This document shows positions 6,591-8,485 of a stretch of DNA of 8,485 bases, in pieces. Position 1 is the stretch's first letter; the number at the start of each line of letters is the position of its first letter. A model generated the notes under the pieces. It had not been told where the DNA came from, ran no database searches, and was given only the letters and a program-made list of their open reading frames with translations. The position numbers were made by a program, and so were the translations under genes. The stretch covers positions 1 to 8,485 of the forward strand of contig URFU01000095.1 of the NCBI GenBank assembly GCA_900547125.1, given 5' to 3'. The stretch is from an uncultured Collinsella sp. Its GTDB lineage: Bacteria > Actinomycetota > Coriobacteriia > Coriobacteriales > Coriobacteriaceae.

Positions 6591-6627
6591 CGAAAAACGA
6601 AAGGCCGGGCGGCGGCGCCAGTCGGCC
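6591..6627 (-). terminator. Weak terminator-like hairpin between hisZG and hisD
   Basis: In the 105-nt gap, GGCCG (6627-6623) can pair with CGGCC (6607-6603) on the minus strand around a 15-nt GC-rich loop, followed by a T-rich tract TTTCGTTTTTCG (6602-6591). The short stem and interrupted T-tract make it at best a partial terminator or attenuator that lowers transcription of the downstream genes. The rest of this gap shows only a short GGGCGCCC palindrome (6644-6651) and the hisD ribosome binding site. Confidence 0.3.
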
Positions 6628-6664
6628 CGCAGCCCGTACGTTGGGGCGCCCGTGCGTGCTCGCG

Positions 6665-8380
6665 CTATTGTGCCGAGCCCGCGACGGGCGCAAAATGCTT
6701 GTCCTTAACAGCAGCTGCCAAGCGATCTGCCAGATTGCGTACGCGCGGATCCAGGCGCGCGGCACCCGGATTGACAAAGAAGCGCGCCGTGCAGTCCATA
6801 ATGCGACCAGTAATAACCAGGTCGTTATCGCGCAGGGTGGCGCCCGTGGCGGTAATGTCCACGATACGGTCGGTCATACCGACGATGGGGCCCAGCTCGA
6901 TATTGCCGTGCAGCGAGACGATATCGGCATTCACGCCACGCTCGGCATACCAGGCGCTCGCGATGCGCGGATACTTGGTGGCCACACGAAGCGAACCACG
7001 GCGGGCATAGTTGCGCTCGGCCTGGCCGGCGCGCCACGCGGGCTCCGCCTCGATAAAGGTGCACAGGCCATAGCCCAGGTCTACCAGCTGCAGCAGGTTG
7101 AGGTCCGCCTCGATGAGCGAGTCCCAACCGCAGATGCCGCAATCGGCACCACCGCAGCCCACAAAGGCAGGCGCATCGCTGGGACGCACGATGACAAACT
7201 CGATATCGCCGACCGTGCCCTCGCCGGCACGCGTGTCGCGGCCGCGCACGATTAGATGACGGCCGGGGTCACGCAGCTCAGAGACATCCAAGCCCGCGGA
7301 CTCAAGCACGTCGAGCGTGTCGGCCTTGAGCGAGCCCTTGGGCACGGCAATGCGCAGCGGACCCTCGGCGCCACGGCCCGCGGCATCGTCACCATCGGAA
7401 GCAGCGTCCTCGGCCGAGGTGCGCGCGGCCTCCAGGCGCTCGAGCGAAAAGGCGAAGCCCGCCGCCGGCACCTCGATACCGTCGCCAAATGCGCCGGTGA
7501 AGATGGAGTCATAGCGTCCGCCCGAACCGACCGGATCGGGCAGTCCGCCCGCATAAGCCTTAAAGACCAGGCCCGTGTAGTAATCGAAAGAGTTCATGAT
7601 GGAGAAGTCGAAGGACAGCACCTGGGCGTCCTCGAGTGCCAGGCCCTCGACCAGGGCACGCAGCTCGCGCGTCAGCGGCGCGACGATACCGGCAGCCTCC
7701 AGCAGCGCGTCCACGCGGGCGAGCACCTCGGCACCGCCGTGCAGACGCGGCAGCTCGCTAATGGCGGCCTTGACGGCCTCGGGCTCGGCACTTGCCGCCA
7801 CGCGGGCATCGAGGCTCACAAAGTCGTTGGCGTGCACGCAACGCAATGCCTCGGCAGCCAGTTCGCGATCCTCACAGGCCGCGAGCAACTCCTTAAACGG
7901 ACGCACGCTACCCGCGATAATGCGCGCATCGGGCAGTGCCAGCTTGCGCACGGCCTCGGCCACCAGCGAGACGATCTCGACATCGCCCGTGGTATCGCCC
8001 GCACCGATAAGCTCAAAGCCCAGCTGCGTAAACTGACGCGAGCCACCGGCATTGCGCTGACACTCGCGGACCACCGGCGCCTCATAGCGCAGGCGCAGCG
8101 GCAGATCGGCCGCGCGCATGCGAGTCGAAACCAGGCGAACGATCGGCAGCGTGTTGTCGGGACGGACCACCAGCAGGCGACCGTTGTCATCAAAAAGCTT
8201 GAACGGCGTGTCCGCGATGCGGCCGCCTTCCTCGAGTGAGCCCTTGTCCTCGAGCAGTGGCGTCTCGACCGGCAGGTAATGATGCTCCCTAAAGCAGCCC
8301 TTCACCGTACATGCGATCTCCTCGCGCGCCTGAGCCTCCTCGGGCAATATGTCCCGGAATCCCCACGGTGTGGCCGTCAT
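6665..8380 (-). CDS. hisZG: HisZ-HisG fusion: ATP phosphoribosyltransferase regulatory and catalytic subunits in one chain (571 aa)
   Basis: Catalyses the first committed step of histidine synthesis in the cytoplasm: ATP + PRPP to phosphoribosyl-ATP, normally feedback-inhibited by histidine. Residues 1-320 are HisZ-like (class II HisRS-like fold): PWGFRDILP near the start, FTQLGFELIG at 117-126, DYYTGLVF at 266-273 and GSGGRYD at 285-291. Where true HisRS has RGLDYYTG, this chain has NSFDYYTG (263-270), and no anticodon-binding domain follows, so it should not be a tRNA synthetase. A flexible Ala/Asp/Gly-rich linker covers about 320-340. Residues 341-571 are a short-form HisG: LRIAVPKGSL at 342-351, RVATKYPRIA at 465-474 and the PRPP-binding region DITATGATLRDN at 508-519. 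Short HisG normally needs a separate HisZ partner; here both are one ORF with no stop or frameshift between. ATG start with AGGAGG 8 nt upstream. It is the first gene of the operon, followed by a 105-nt gap before hisD. The gene identity is very sure; whether the chain is cleaved is unknown. Confidence 0.95.
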   Translation of the reverse strand: MTATPWGFRDILPEEAQAREEIACTVKGCFREHHYLPVETPLLEDKGSLEEGGRIADTPFKLFDDNGRLLVVRPDNTLPIVRLVSTRMRAADLPLRLRYEAPVVRECQRNAGGSRQFTQLGFELIGAGDTTGDVEIVSLVAEAVRKLALPDARIIAGSVRPFKELLAACEDRELAAEALRCVHANDFVSLDARVAASAEPEAVKAAISELPRLHGGAEVLARVDALLEAAGIVAPLTRELRALVEGLALEDAQVLSFDFSIMNSFDYYTGLVFKAYAGGLPDPVGSGGRYDSIFTGAFGDGIEVPAAGFAFSLERLEAARTSAEDAASDGDDAAGRGAEGPLRIAVPKGSLKADTLDVLESAGLDVSELRDPGRHLIVRGRDTRAGEGTVGDIEFVIVRPSDAPAFVGCGGADCGICGWDSLIEADLNLLQLVDLGYGLCTFIEAEPAWRAGQAERNYARRGSLRVATKYPRIASAWYAERGVNADIVSLHGNIELGPIVGMTDRIVDITATGATLRDNDLVITGRIMDCTARFFVNPGAARLDPRVRNLADRLAAAVKDKHFAPVAGSAQ

Positions 8381-8388
8381 CTGGTGAG

Positions 8389-8394
8389 CCTCCT
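8389..8394 (-). promoter_or_regulatory. Ribosome binding site of hisZG
   Basis: AGGAGG on the minus strand, 8 nt before the hisZG ATG at 8380. It is 21 nt downstream of the leader hairpin and is not sequestered by it. Confidence 0.75.
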
Positions 8395-8415
8395 CATGCT
8401 GTGTTTCATATAGAG

Positions 8416-8447
8416 CAGAAGACCGGCATAGCTCCGCCGGTCTTCTG
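8416..8447 (-). promoter_or_regulatory. Perfect 12-bp stem-loop in the hisZG leader
   Basis: CAGAAGACCGGC and GCCGGTCTTCTG form a perfect 12-bp stem with an 8-nt loop, ending about 35 nt before the hisZG ATG. On the minus strand CTCTATATG follows, and on the plus strand GGGTACTTT, so neither side has the T-run of a strong intrinsic terminator. It could be a weak terminator of an upstream gene, an attenuator-like element, or a 5' stabilising stem if transcription starts just before it. No T-box consensus and no run of His codons is visible in the part of the leader present. Confidence 0.6.
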
Positions 8448-8450
8448 GGT

Positions 8451-8459
8451 ACTTTAGCA
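8451..8459 (-). promoter_or_regulatory. Possible extended -10 promoter element for the his operon
   Basis: TGCTAAAGT on the minus strand fits an extended -10 (TGn followed by four of six TATAAT positions) in a locally AT-rich stretch, 71 nt before the hisZG ATG. No convincing -35 is seen in the 26 bases left upstream; GATTTT-like sequence there is poor. If used, transcription would begin at or just before the 12-bp stem-loop. The true promoter may lie outside the window. Confidence 0.2.
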
Positions 8460-8485
8460 TACTAGAGTGTTTGCGGGGAAAATCC

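Noticed and set aside
5099..7255. Plus-strand open frame of 718 codons opposite hisD and hisG
   Set aside because: Same composition artefact. No recognisable domain, it crosses gene boundaries and the hisZG-hisD gap, and the minus-strand genes are unambiguous.
6665..8380. Reading the first gene as a histidyl-tRNA synthetase
   Set aside because: The RGLDYYTG motif is replaced by NSFDYYTG, the anticodon-binding domain is missing, and a HisG domain follows, all of which indicate HisZ.
8377..8460. 27-residue ORF upstream of hisZG ending in an ATGA overlap, considered as a his leader peptide
   Set aside because: It contains a single His codon, spans the perfect stem-loop, contains the hisZG ribosome binding site, and has no clear ribosome binding site of its own. 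The overlap is probably chance.
8381..8485. T-box riboswitch upstream of the operon
   Set aside because: No AGGGTGG-type T-box consensus is present in the 105 bases available. A leader further upstream cannot be judged from this window.
1..8485. CRISPR array, tRNA or rRNA gene, insertion sequence, phage or defence system
   Set aside because: I saw no regularly spaced repeats, no RNA gene features, no transposase or integrase, and no defence domains; the window is taken up by histidine genes and short palindromic elements.

Overview
The window is a nearly complete histidine biosynthesis operon, and every gene in it lies on the minus strand, so transcription runs from right to left. In transcription order the genes are: a fused hisZ-hisG (8380-6665), hisD (6559-5123), hisC (5121-4006), hisB (4005-3418), hisH (3358-2657), hisA (2660-1917), hisF (1913-1131), hisI (988-647), an uncharacterised 75-residue gene (650-423) and hisE (407-90). 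Together they cover every step from PRPP + ATP to histidine except histidinol-phosphate dephosphorylation. HisB here is the dehydratase alone, and no phosphatase gene is visible.

The DNA is GC-rich with a strong G/C third-position bias. The combination of a HisZ-HisG fusion, separate hisI and hisE, a small CGAQS-motif protein between them and palindromic intergenic repeats suggests a gut actinobacterium of the class Coriobacteriia, Collinsella-like. That assignment is an inference from recall and not a database result.

Gene packing is tight. ATGA overlaps join hisH/hisA and hisI/orf75. Gaps of 0-3 nt separate hisC/hisB, hisD/hisC and hisA/hisF, and orf75/hisE are 15 nt apart. Only three internal gaps exceed 50 nt, and each holds inverted-repeat structure. 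hisZG-hisD (105 nt) has a weak terminator-like hairpin. hisB-hisH (59 nt) has a REP-like element with perfect 12-bp arms. hisF-hisI (142 nt) has a long imperfect palindrome around a perfect 18-bp core. The two ends of the operon are also structured: a perfect 12-bp stem precedes hisZG, and a compound repeat begins at the hisE stop codon.

The metabolic content is ordinary. The points worth a second look are the small gene locked between hisI and hisE, the HisZ-HisG fusion and the palindromic elements, two of which start at the stop codon of the gene before them. I found no RNA genes, CRISPR array, phage genes, insertion sequence or defence system.
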